Position numbers and translations under genes: made by a program. The notes under the pieces are model-generated. The model ran no database searches. It saw only the letters and a program-made list of their open reading frames with translations, and was not told where the DNA came from. 57,233 nucleotides of DNA from Salinivirgaceae bacterium (GTDB taxonomy: Bacteria; Bacteroidota; Bacteroidia; Bacteroidales; SZUA-534): contig JAEINW010000006.1 of NCBI GenBank assembly GCA_016342715.1, positions 1-57,233 of the forward strand, read 5' to 3'. Positions 1 to 8,284 of the stretch are shown piece by piece (position 1 is the stretch's first letter; each line of letters begins with the position of its first letter).

Positions 1-275
1 ACCTTACAATAACTCAGTCGATTGAGCAGAATAGCAATAGCTAATCGCTCAATTTGGGTATCATTAATATTTCTGCTGGCAACGATTTTTCACCTGTTCA
101 ATACCGGAGGCGTTGCTTCCGGCTGAAATAAATATGCCTTACAGGCAATTAATTGTCTGAATGTATTAACCGACTTTTTAAAACCACCTTTTCTAATTTG
201 CCAATTTAGGTTGACATAGGGATAAGCATATTTTATTTTATTGGTAAGATGGAACCCTGAAGGGCTCAGCGGAAG
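1..275 (-). pseudogene. Decayed reading frame at left edge
   Basis: On the minus strand one reading frame stays open from 275 down to the window edge, broken only by a TGA at 92-90 and bounded upstream by a TAG at 278-276. It has no ATG start. The translation looks protein-like (it contains FRQLIACKAYLFQPEATPPV before the TGA and NDTQIERLAIAILLNRLS after it), and the region is less AT-rich than its surroundings. I do not recognise the family. It could be the degenerate end of a gene or mobile-element remnant lying mostly outside the window. Nothing else is seen in 276-379. Confidence 0.3.
104..122. repeat. Short GC-rich hairpin
   Basis: CCGGAGGC and GCTTCCGG face each other across a 3-nt loop, giving an 8-bp stem with one G/T wobble. 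It lies inside the decayed reading frame and is not followed by a T-run in either direction, so it does not look like a terminator. It may belong to a dispersed intergenic repeat. Confidence 0.35.
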
Positions 276-379
276 CTAATACCCATGTTAAACATTTTCA
301 GTAGGTGTAATATTCATTGCATGGATATTTCATAATGTAAGTTTTCAAAAGTTAAACTATCCTTTTTGAACAGCCCTTT

Positions 380-763
380 TTATACTAATTTTTTACAAAA
401 GCGTTCTACTACTTCTTTTATTTTACTCAGCATATAAGGTTTTGTTAAAAGCTCATCAAAACCTGCCGAATTAAATTCGTCGAAAAAATCATTTGGATTA
501 TGAGCAGTTAAGGCAATGATGGGAATTTTTGACGATTTATCATCAAATTTTGTACGAATGTATCTGGTTGTTTCCAAACCATTCATAACAGGCATCTCAA
601 TATCCATCAATACCATATCAAAATTAAATTCTGCTAATTTTTCAATTGCCTCTTTACCATTGCTTGCCACTTTATATTCACAACCTATATCTTTTGCAAT
701 TTCTGATAATAACATTCTATTTACAAAAATGTCATCGACAATTAATAGTAATGGTTTTGCCAT
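380..763 (-). CDS. Stand-alone response-regulator receiver protein
   Basis: A 127-residue protein made of a single receiver domain with no output domain. The acidic pocket D10-D11, the phospho-acceptor D54 (MDIEMP), the Thr of LTAHN and the Lys of LTKPY are all present, so it should be phosphorylatable. The LMDIEMPVMNG sequence is more like receivers of hybrid histidine kinases than like classical CheY. It is divergent from the chemotaxis genes that begin at 924 (160 nt gap), so it may be a second phosphate sink or a partner for CheA or for the kinase-like protein at 6910. The ATG start is followed directly by the first beta strand. The family call is secure; the partner is not known. Confidence 0.9.
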   Translation of the reverse strand: MAKPLLLIVDDIFVNRMLLSEIAKDIGCEYKVASNGKEAIEKLAEFNFDMVLMDIEMPVMNGLETTRYIRTKFDDKSSKIPIIALTAHNPNDFFDEFNSAGFDELLTKPYMLSKIKEVVERFCKKLV

Positions 764-923
764 AATACTTAATAGTTAAACGTTACAAATTCAGGATTTT
801 AAAAATAATTAAAATAACTGATTATTTTTAAAAATTAAAACATATAAATAAATATTTATTTACAATTTTATAACTATATTTAAGAATATCTGAAGGTAGT
901 AAATAACCATATAAAATTGCATC

Positions 924-2726
924 ATGAACACTTCAAACTCAAAGCAAATAAATGATTTCATAAAACAATTCCCAACAGACGAAGTAATTTCAACATTAAA
1001 TTCAATTGACAAAAAGATTAGTTCTCTTCATAGCATATCGTCAAAAGATTTTTTGTACTTCAATGCCTTATTAAAAGAATATTATTCTAAGATTAAACAA
1101 ATATCAGATGCAAACAACGAAATAAGTGTTTTCTTTTCTAAAAAAATACCTGAATTAGTTGATGAAATAAAAGAAAAAAACAAAAAAGCAAAAGATTACA
1201 TCGATCATTCAAAAAACAACAATTCTAAGGTTATTGAATATTTATCAATCATCTATTCTTCATTTGATTTAGTAATTGTTCCATTCAACAATTATAAACA
1301 AAACTTAATCACGTTTAAATATTTATTGGCTAACCTTAAACTACATTTAGGTTATGTTGAATTAGCAAATGGCAAAGAGCTGAAAAGTAGCGTACTAAGC
1401 ATCGAGAAACATATCGACACCATTTATTCCCAATTTGAAGAAATTGCCAATAGAACTCAAAACGTATCACATAACATTATAAATCTGAAAGAATTTGCGG
1501 TGCTTGCTCAAACAAAAAATAGCAATGAGGTTTATGATAAATTAAAAGCCATATCCAATAAAATAAAAAAAATATCTATCGACGAATATCTTCCTGGAAA
1601 TTACACGTTAGATCTTACACGTCGCACCCAAAATTGCTTTGCTAATATGGGAGAAGTGATTACTAATATCCAATATCATGATATTATTAGGCAGAAAATG
1701 GAACATATCCAAAAATCACAAAAAACCCTTATTGATGAATTAAATAAAATTGCCTCAACAGGCGACAATAACACGATTACAAACCAATTGGATTTTCTGA
1801 TTCGAATTCCTGAAATAACTGATATCCAAGTAGCACAGCTCCTTTATACCAATAGAGATTATCAAACATCTATTGAAAAAATAACGAGCAAATTGATTGG
1901 CGTTGGCCATGAAATGAAAGAAATAAACAGCATATATAGAGCAGTGACTACCAATATTGCTTCATTTGAAGATTCATTTATTTCGGAAATTTCTGGAAAT
2001 CAAGAATCATTTAGTACCTACATCAAATCGATAAATACAAATTGCAACAGTATTACCAATAAATACAATAAAATACATACAGAATATCACAACCTAAAAA
2101 CCGATTACAATGTAATATTTGATAATGAAAAACAATTACGAAAAGCCATTATAACTTTTGAAAAACTGATTGAAATAAATGGCAAAAACTTTGGGAAAGA
2201 ACTTGTCAAACGCTTAATTCAATTGGTCTCTGATTTGCAGTTCAATTCAAATTCAATCAAATCAAATTTAAATAACATTACTGGAAATTTCAGAACGCTT
2301 GATAATTTGGTGTCAACATTTAATTGCGAATACAAATTATTTCCGAACCAATCAGAAATAATTTCCAAGCTACATTCAGACACCAGCCAAACTAAAGGTA
2401 TTTGCGAGAATTTTACAAACTTAAGCATTACTATTTCTGAAGAAATAACCTCATCTATTAAAAAAATTGAATACTACATTTTTTTTAAAAATACGGTTGA
2501 AGAAATTGTTACTGCCTTAAATAGCATAAATGATATAGTAAACTACAAAAGTTTAAAAGAGCTAGTTTCCGACAATAAAGAAATATTAGACAAGATTCAA
2601 CAAATATATACCATGAAAAGCGAACGCGATATTCATGAAATGCTGACTGAATCAGGTAAAAACATATCTGATATCATAGAAAATGAAAATATTGATATGG
2701 ATGAGCACGATATTGAATTATTTTAA
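924..2726 (+). CDS. Large coiled-coil chemotaxis-locus protein, possibly CheZ-like
   Basis: A 600-residue, Lys/Glu/Asn-rich, almost wholly alpha-helical protein with no signal peptide or membrane segment. It is the first gene of the plus-strand chemotaxis run. I do not recognise a named family. Residues 250-262 read QYHDIIRQKMEHI; D253 and Q257 have the same spacing as the catalytic Asp and Gln of CheZ (D143/Q147 in E. coli, in a D-L-T-G-Q context), so a CheY-P phosphatase role is a reasonable inference. It has no MCP signalling hairpin signature. It ends in DIELF-COOH, resembling the endings of the proteins at 6910 and 9520. Alternative: a soluble, receptor-like scaffold. Existence of the gene is near certain; function is low confidence. 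Confidence 0.85.
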   Translation: MNTSNSKQINDFIKQFPTDEVISTLNSIDKKISSLHSISSKDFLYFNALLKEYYSKIKQISDANNEISVFFSKKIPELVDEIKEKNKKAKDYIDHSKNNNSKVIEYLSIIYSSFDLVIVPFNNYKQNLITFKYLLANLKLHLGYVELANGKELKSSVLSIEKHIDTIYSQFEEIANRTQNVSHNIINLKEFAVLAQTKNSNEVYDKLKAISNKIKKISIDEYLPGNYTLDLTRRTQNCFANMGEVITNIQYHDIIRQKMEHIQKSQKTLIDELNKIASTGDNNTITNQLDFLIRIPEITDIQVAQLLYTNRDYQTSIEKITSKLIGVGHEMKEINSIYRAVTTNIASFEDSFISEISGNQESFSTYIKSINTNCNSITNKYNKIHTEYHNLKTDYNVIFDNEKQLRKAIITFEKLIEINGKNFGKELVKRLIQLVSDLQFNSNSIKSNLNNITGNFRTLDNLVSTFNCEYKLFPNQSEIISKLHSDTSQTKGICENFTNLSITISEEITSSIKKIEYYIFFKNTVEEIVTALNSINDIVNYKSLKELVSDNKEILDKIQQIYTMKSERDIHEMLTESGKNISDIIENENIDMDEHDIELF

Positions 2727-2767
2727 ATAAATTTATTGAATCGTTTCGAAACATAAACTTAAATCGA

Positions 2768-3073
2768 ATGAAAGATTATTCAATTGACCTTAATCAAAAT
2801 AAAAAAGAAAAGTCTTCAAATGTAACTATTCACGGACAATTAAATATCACAAACATATCTGACATTAAAAAAGGCCTTGAAAAAGCCTTAAAAAGTAAAA
2901 AAATAGATATAACGCTTGATAATATTGATGATATGGATGTTTCTTTTTTACAATTAATTAAAGCTTATAAAACAAAATGCAAGGCAAATAATATTGAGCT
3001 AAACATTTCAAGCACACTAAACGATGATCTTAACTTGCTAATTATAAGAGCAGGTTTACAAAATATAGTATAA
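2768..3073 (+). CDS. STAS-domain protein (anti-sigma-antagonist-like)
   Basis: A 101-residue protein with the pattern of a STAS domain: VTIHGQLNITNISDIKK (strand plus first helix), then DITLDNIDDMDVSFLQLI, where the loop normally carries the regulated Ser/Thr (DVS here). Length matches single-domain STAS proteins. It sits 41 nt after the coiled-coil gene and 25 nt before cheY, so it is probably cotranscribed. STAS proteins are switched by Ser/Thr phosphorylation or act as small binding modules; no cognate serine kinase or phosphatase lies in the window. Its role here (a binding partner of the 600-aa protein or of CheA) is inference from position. Confidence 0.75.
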   Translation: MKDYSIDLNQNKKEKSSNVTIHGQLNITNISDIKKGLEKALKSKKIDITLDNIDDMDVSFLQLIKAYKTKCKANNIELNISSTLNDDLNLLIIRAGLQNIV

Positions 3074-3098
3074 TTTAAAACCAAAAATCCATTTTAAA

Positions 3099-3464
3099 AT
3101 GGGAAAACGAATTCTTATAGTTGATGATTCTGAAAGCATTAGAGAAGTAGTAAGTTTCACTTTAGAAAACGCTGGACACGATGTACTTAAAGGTATTGAT
3201 GGACAAGATGCATTAAAACATCTGGACGGATCAAAATTGGATTTAATAATAACCGATTTGCACATGCCAAATATGGATGGAATTGAATTCATTAGAAGCG
3301 TGCGTGCAAAAGAAGATTACAAATTTGTTCCAATTCTTTTTTTAACTACCGAATCGCAAACTGCAAAAAAAATGGAAGCAAAAGAAGCCGGCGCTACCGG
3401 TTGGATAATTAAACCTTTTGTTCCAGAAAAACTATTAGCTGCCATAAATAAAGTTGTGAGATAA
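3099..3464 (+). CDS. cheY: Chemotaxis response regulator CheY
   Basis: A 121-residue single receiver domain: D9-D10, phospho-acceptor D53 (ITDLHMPNMDG), Thr of FLTTES and Lys of IKPF are present. The sequence ILIVDDSESIREVVSFTL is typical of CheY proteins encoded next to CheA. Its stop codon overlaps the cheA start (TAATG at 3462-3466), which indicates translational coupling and makes it the likely phosphate acceptor of this CheA. No flagellar switch or type IV pilus gene is in the window, so its output is unknown. Confidence 0.93.
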   Translation: MGKRILIVDDSESIREVVSFTLENAGHDVLKGIDGQDALKHLDGSKLDLIITDLHMPNMDGIEFIRSVRAKEDYKFVPILFLTTESQTAKKMEAKEAGATGWIIKPFVPEKLLAAINKVVR

Positions 3465-5512
3465 TGGATAAATTCAGAGATAAATTTATTGAAGAAGCCA
3501 GTGATTTAATTAACGAGCTGGAAAAGGTATTACTTGAGCTAGAAAGCAATAAAGAAAATCCAGACCTTATTCAACAAATATTTAGGGTGATGCATTCGCT
3601 AAAAGGTGGAAGTGCCATGTTTGGGTTCAACAAAATTGACAAATTCACACATCATCTGGAAAATATTTACGATCTCATTCGCAATAATAAATTGCAAATG
3701 ACTGATGAAATTCTAGATATCACATTAGCTGCAGTTGATCATTTGCGGAATTTAGCTCAAGAAAAAGACGATTCTGAAACTAAAAATAACATACAACACG
3801 ATTTATTATTAGTCAAAATTGTTGATATAATAAATGAAAACGTTGCCGGTTTAGAAGAAAATAAAACAATACAACCCATAGTTGTTGCCTCCAACAAGGA
3901 ACTCTCAACTTATTACATAAGCTTTAAACCTTACCATAATATATTCAATTATGGAACCAATCCATTGTATTTAATTGATGAGCTTTGCGACTTAGGAGAA
4001 ACAAAAATATTCCCTCGATATGATAATTTGCCTGATCTTGATGATTTAGATGAAAAAAAATGCTTTTTTTATTGGGATATATTTTTAGCTACTAACCAAG
4101 GAATTAATGCCATTAGCGAAGTTTTTATTTTTGCCGATGACCAATGCAAATTAAAAGTCCACAAAATTTCAGAGATAAACCTATTAGAGGAAATATCTTT
4201 CATTGGGATAATTGAAGAAACCATTAATAACCAGAAAGACATTAATATTGATCAGCTTTTGCTATTGACCCATGAACTTGAAAAAGTTTTTGAAAAAGAG
4301 CAGGCTAAAACTGAAAAACAAACAACAACAACAAGTCACGAAGCAGGAATTTCAAGTATCCGCGTATCATCTGAAAAGCTTGACAATTTAATTAATTGGG
4401 TTAGTGAGTTAGTGACCATTCAAGCACGTTTAAGTTTATTTGCACAAGAAACCGAAACCGATGGATTATTACCCATTGCTGAAGAAGTTGAAAAAATATC
4501 GCGACATTTAAGAGATGATGTTTTTAGCATTCGATTGATTCCAATTGAAAATATGTTGACACGATTCCAACGATTGGTTCGTGAATTATCGCATGAATTA
4601 AACAAAGATGTGGTATTTAAAACTGAAGGAACTGAAACTGAGTTAGATAAAAACATTATCGAAGTATTAGCCGATCCTTTGATGCACATTATTAGAAATA
4701 GCTTAGATCACGGAATTGAAAGCACCGAAGAAAGAAAAAAACTAGGCAAACCGAATCGTTCCGTCATTCTATTAAAAGCATTTTATTCGGGTACAAATGT
4801 AATTATTCAAATTTCTGATGATGGAAAAGGAATTGATCCTGAAAAAATTAAGAGTCAAGCAATCTTAAAAGGTCTAATTTCGCACGATGCAGATTTTAGC
4901 AAAAAAGAAGCCTTAGACTTATTATTTTTACCAGGATTCTCAACTGCCGAAAAAATTACAAAAGTTTCTGGTCGTGGAGTTGGAATGGATGTGGTAAAAC
5001 GTAAAATAGCCGAAATAAGAGGTGAAGTAGATATTGATTCAATTTTAAACGAAGGTACTACCATCACCATTCGATTACCCCTTACCCTTTCAATAATTGA
5101 TGGTTTATTGGTTCAAATAGGCGAAACAAAATTTGTGATTCCATTATCGTCAGTAGATAAATGTTACGAATTTAAACATGAAAAACTAGCTAATTCGGTA
5201 AATTATTTAATTCGCACCGATGATCATGAAGTAGCATTCTTAAACTTACGTGAAATGTTTGTGATTGATGGTACACCACCTGAAACCGAACATGTAGTAG
5301 TGGTTCAGTTTGGTGAAACAAAAATCGGACTCTCAGTTGACAACATCATTGGACAATATCAGGCTGTATTAAAACCACTTGGAAAACTGTATAAAAAACA
5401 GCAATCTATTTCAGGTGCAACCATTCTTGGCGACGGTACCGTTGCACTGGTATTAGATACAAATAAACTCATTAGCGATTATGCTCATAGTGAGAAAAAA
5501 ATTGGAGGTTAA
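3464..5512 (+). CDS. cheA: Chemotaxis histidine kinase CheA
   Basis: A 682-residue protein with normal CheA order: Hpt/P1 at about 1-110 with the phosphorylated H44 (MHSLKGGSAMFGF), a P2-like region at about 145-260 (FKPYHNIFNYGTNPLYLIDEL), P3 dimerisation from about 295, HATPase P4 with its N-box near residue 405 (HIIRNSLDHGIES), DDGKGID and GRGVGMD nucleotide-binding loops, and a C-terminal CheW-like P5 domain from about 540. All catalytic motifs are intact, so it should be an active kinase for CheY (3099) and CheB (8285). It begins within the cheY stop codon and ends 2 nt before cheW. The kinase normally needs MCP receptors to form arrays; none is encoded nearby. Confidence 0.95.
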   Translation: MDKFRDKFIEEASDLINELEKVLLELESNKENPDLIQQIFRVMHSLKGGSAMFGFNKIDKFTHHLENIYDLIRNNKLQMTDEILDITLAAVDHLRNLAQEKDDSETKNNIQHDLLLVKIVDIINENVAGLEENKTIQPIVVASNKELSTYYISFKPYHNIFNYGTNPLYLIDELCDLGETKIFPRYDNLPDLDDLDEKKCFFYWDIFLATNQGINAISEVFIFADDQCKLKVHKISEINLLEEISFIGIIEETINNQKDINIDQLLLLTHELEKVFEKEQAKTEKQTTTTSHEAGISSIRVSSEKLDNLINWVSELVTIQARLSLFAQETETDGLLPIAEEVEKISRHLRDDVFSIRLIPIENMLTRFQRLVRELSHELNKDVVFKTEGTETELDKNIIEVLADPLMHIIRNSLDHGIESTEERKKLGKPNRSVILLKAFYSGTNVIIQISDDGKGIDPEKIKSQAILKGLISHDADFSKKEALDLLFLPGFSTAEKITKVSGRGVGMDVVKRKIAEIRGEVDIDSILNEGTTITIRLPLTLSIIDGLLVQIGETKFVIPLSSVDKCYEFKHEKLANSVNYLIRTDDHEVAFLNLREMFVIDGTPPETEHVVVVQFGETKIGLSVDNIIGQYQAVLKPLGKLYKKQQSISGATILGDGTVALVLDTNKLISDYAHSEKKIGG

Positions 5513-5514
5513 TT

Positions 5515-6024
5515 ATGAACGAAAATAACACATTAGCTAACGATAATGTAACTACCTTTTTAACGTTCATCCTTGGTAAAGAAATTTTTGCCACCAACGT
5601 AAAAAAAGTTCTTACTATTTTGGAAATGAGACCCATAACAAAGGTTCCAAATTCTCCGGAATATATGCGAGGAGTTATAAATTTACGCGGCAATGTATTA
5701 CCAGTTATTGATATGCGCATTAAATTTGGTATGAGCCCCACACAATTTACCGACAATACTTGCATTATTGTATTAAATGTTACCATCGAAGATGAGGAAC
5801 TACAATTAGGAATTTTAGTAGATGCTGTTGATAAAGTACTTGAACTAAAAGAATCGGAAATTGAAGAATCGCCATCAATAGGCACCAAATACAAAGTTGA
5901 ATTTATTCAAGGAATGTATAAGTTAGAAGACGGTTTTATAATGCTTTTAAATATGGATTTAATATTTAATTCCGAAGTAATAATTTTAGCAAAAGAAAAC
6001 GAGTCAGTAGCAATAGATGAATAA
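5515..6024 (+). CDS. cheW: Chemotaxis coupling protein CheW
   Basis: A 169-residue CheW-domain protein with the signature TFILGKEIFATNVKKVLTIL, then PNSPEYMRGVINLRGNVLPV and a C-terminal GMYKLEDGFIMLLNMD. It couples receptors to the P5 domain of CheA. Length and motifs are usual for the family. It starts 2 nt after cheA and is followed 25 nt later by cheR, so it is part of the same operon. Only one cheW is present here. Confidence 0.95.
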   Translation: MNENNTLANDNVTTFLTFILGKEIFATNVKKVLTILEMRPITKVPNSPEYMRGVINLRGNVLPVIDMRIKFGMSPTQFTDNTCIIVLNVTIEDEELQLGILVDAVDKVLELKESEIEESPSIGTKYKVEFIQGMYKLEDGFIMLLNMDLIFNSEVIILAKENESVAIDE

Positions 6025-6049
6025 AAAATTATAAATAAATACAATCATA

Positions 6050-6898
6050 ATGGACAATAACTTGTTCAAAAATATATATCAAGCAACATTAACAGATTCG
6101 GAATTTAATAAGCTTAGTACATTTATTCAAAGTAATTATGGCATTAAAATGCCTCCTGCTAAAAAAATTGTACTTCAAGGCAGATTACAAAGGCGCCTAA
6201 AGCATTTAAAAATTCCAGACTTTAAATCGTATATTGAATATGTTTTTAGTAAAAATGGCGAAAATGAAATTATCCATATGATGGATGTGGTTTCAACAAA
6301 TAAAACCGATTTTTACAGAGAACCTGTTCATTTTGATTTTCTTAGAGAAGAATTGTTACCTGCTTTATATTCCCAAAAAAAAAATCATATAAAAATATGG
6401 AGTGCCGGTTGCAGTTCAGGTGAAGAACCCTATACCTTGGCAATTGTTTGTCAGGAATTTAAAGAGAAAAACCCAAACTTTGATTTTAGCATAATTGCCA
6501 CAGATATTTCGACTCAAATGCTACAAGATGGAGCAAATGCAATTTATAAGGAAGAAAAAATTGAGATTGTACCCATTGAACAAAAACGAAAGTATTTTTT
6601 ACGTTCAAAAGATAAGAGTAATCCTGTAGTTAGAGTATCGAAACAATTGCGAAACAAAGTTAGCTTTCAAAGGTTAAATTTTATGGATAATGCCTATTAT
6701 ATAAATGACTCATTTGATATCATTTTTTGCAGAAATGCATTAATTTACTTTGAACGCGAAAATCAAGAAAATGTAATCAATAAATTATGCGGCAAATTAA
6801 AACCTGACGGATATTTTTTTCTTGGCCATTCAGAATCAATTACAAACATGAACGTGCCATTAGCGAGTATAAAACCAACTATTTTCAAGAAAAAGTAA
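6050..6898 (+). CDS. cheR: Chemoreceptor methyltransferase CheR
   Basis: A 282-residue protein with the all-helical CheR N domain (about 15-70) and a SAM-dependent methyltransferase domain (IWSAGCSSGEEPYTLAI, ATDIS, FDIIFCRNALIYF, GHSES). It would methylate glutamates on a receptor. The beta-subdomain loop (YFLRSKDKSNPVVRV) has the same length as the pentapeptide-binding loop of enteric CheR but lacks its glycines. This is relevant because three neighbouring proteins end in E-[LI]-F. Its substrate is not an MCP encoded in this window. Followed 11 nt later by the kinase-like gene. Confidence 0.93.
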   Translation: MDNNLFKNIYQATLTDSEFNKLSTFIQSNYGIKMPPAKKIVLQGRLQRRLKHLKIPDFKSYIEYVFSKNGENEIIHMMDVVSTNKTDFYREPVHFDFLREELLPALYSQKKNHIKIWSAGCSSGEEPYTLAIVCQEFKEKNPNFDFSIIATDISTQMLQDGANAIYKEEKIEIVPIEQKRKYFLRSKDKSNPVVRVSKQLRNKVSFQRLNFMDNAYYINDSFDIIFCRNALIYFERENQENVINKLCGKLKPDGYFFLGHSESITNMNVPLASIKPTIFKKK

Positions 6899-6909
6899 AA
6901 ATTACGGCT

Positions 6910-7809
6910 ATGCTATCAGATAAAGAATTAATAGAGCAGTTGCACGCAAAGCTCAATGAATTAAAAAGCTCACAGAAGCTTATTGAAAGGCAACAAGACG
7001 AACTAAAACTAGTTAACGAAAAACTTGCAGAATCTGAGGCTCTAAAAAGCCATTTTATATCAAACATAACCAACGAAATTATAAATCCATTTGCCTCAAT
7101 ATTAGGCTTATCAAAAAACATTATTGCAGCAAAAGATAGCGACATTATCAAAATAAAGAGCATGGCTGAACTAATTCATTCAGAAGCTTTTGAATTAGAT
7201 TTTCAACTTAAAAACATTTTTACTGCCGCTAAGATCGAAGCAGGCGAAGCTTGTCCCGATTATGTTAAAACCGACATTAACCTTCTACTTGCTAGTATTA
7301 TAAGTGCTTACAAATACAAGGCTGAACAAAAACAACTAAAAATAAATTTCTCCTTTGAGCTTGATAAAAAACTCACAGAAACAATATACTTTTCTACTGA
7401 CCCAGAAAAGCTTAAATTAATTTTATCGAATTTATTAAGTAACAGTATTAAATATAGCAATGCTGCCAATAAAATTGAGGTAAAAGGTTGGATCGATAAT
7501 AACAAGCTAAATGTAGCTGTTAAAGACCGGGGAATTGGCATAGACAAGAAAAATCTGGAAATAATTTTCGATCGTTTTAAGCGACTTGATTCCTCAATAA
7601 ACTCAATTAATCCGGGTCACGGATTAGGATTGTCAGTTACAAAAGCATTACTCGATTTACTTGAAGGAAAAATTGACATTGTTAGCAAACGAAACTTAGG
7701 ATCAGTATTTACAATAAGCATTCCACAAGTAGAGGGTGCGAATACTGAAGATTACGCAATGGATGGAAATGAATTCATATTTGGGGATAGCGACAATGAA
7801 ATTTTCTAA
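6910..7809 (+). CDS. Cytosolic histidine-kinase-like protein lacking the acceptor His
   Basis: A 299-residue soluble protein: N-terminal coiled coil (about 5-45), HisKA-like segment and a complete HATPase domain with N-box (ILSNLLSNSIKYSN), G1 (VKDRGIGID), F-box region (IIFDRFKR) and G2 (GHGLGLSVTKALL). The H-box, normally S-H-E-[IL]-R-x-P, reads NITNEIINP: the acceptor position is N55 (codon AAC at 7072-7074). The other H-box residues are conserved, so this looks like a selected change or a simple point mutation rather than general decay. It may act as a phosphatase, a dimerisation partner or an ATP-dependent scaffold. It ends in DNEIF-COOH and overlaps cheD by 14 nt. Call as kinase family is secure; activity is inference. 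Confidence 0.9.
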   Translation: MLSDKELIEQLHAKLNELKSSQKLIERQQDELKLVNEKLAESEALKSHFISNITNEIINPFASILGLSKNIIAAKDSDIIKIKSMAELIHSEAFELDFQLKNIFTAAKIEAGEACPDYVKTDINLLLASIISAYKYKAEQKQLKINFSFELDKKLTETIYFSTDPEKLKLILSNLLSNSIKYSNAANKIEVKGWIDNNKLNVAVKDRGIGIDKKNLEIIFDRFKRLDSSINSINPGHGLGLSVTKALLDLLEGKIDIVSKRNLGSVFTISIPQVEGANTEDYAMDGNEFIFGDSDNEIF

Positions 7810-8281
7810 AACTAATACCGAGATTAAAACCCATTATCTATATCCTGCGGCACTTTTTGCAGATACAGAACCACATATTGTAGATACTATTTTAGGTTCT
7901 TGCGTGGCTGTTTGCTTATACGATCCGATAAAAAAAATAGGCGGAATAAATCATTACATGCTTCCATTTTGGAACGGCAATGGACTTGCCTCTCCAAAAT
8001 ATGGAAATATTGCTATTCAAAAACTAATTGAGAAATTACACTCCTTTGGATGTAAAACTGAAAATATTCAAGCCAAAGTATTTGGTGGAGGCGAAGTGAT
8101 AGTTACCGAAATAAATTTATTCAAAATTGGTCAACGTAATATTGAAATAGCTTTAAAGACACTAAGTGAATTAAATATTAGAATAACTGGTAAAAGTGTA
8201 GGTGGAAATCACGGTAGAAAAATTCGATTTAATACTGAATCAGGTGTTGTTATGATGAAACTAATACAAAAATCTACATAA
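7796..8281 (+). CDS. cheD: Chemoreceptor glutamine deamidase CheD
   Basis: A 161-residue CheD. The catalytic Cys and His are C36 (ILGSCVAVCLYD) and H53 (GGINHYMLP), followed by KVFGGGEVI and SVGGNHGRKIRF, all family hallmarks. I chose the ATG at 7796 because it precedes the conserved region by the usual distance and has GGGGAT about 8 nt upstream; the frame is open to 7736 but that extension lies inside the previous gene. CheD deamidates receptor glutamines and, in some species, works with CheC. No cheC is present here. Its retention implies that a receptor with methylation sites exists elsewhere in the genome. Confidence 0.93.
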   Translation: MKFSKTNTEIKTHYLYPAALFADTEPHIVDTILGSCVAVCLYDPIKKIGGINHYMLPFWNGNGLASPKYGNIAIQKLIEKLHSFGCKTENIQAKVFGGGEVIVTEINLFKIGQRNIEIALKTLSELNIRITGKSVGGNHGRKIRFNTESGVVMMKLIQKST

Positions 8282-8284
8282 ATA

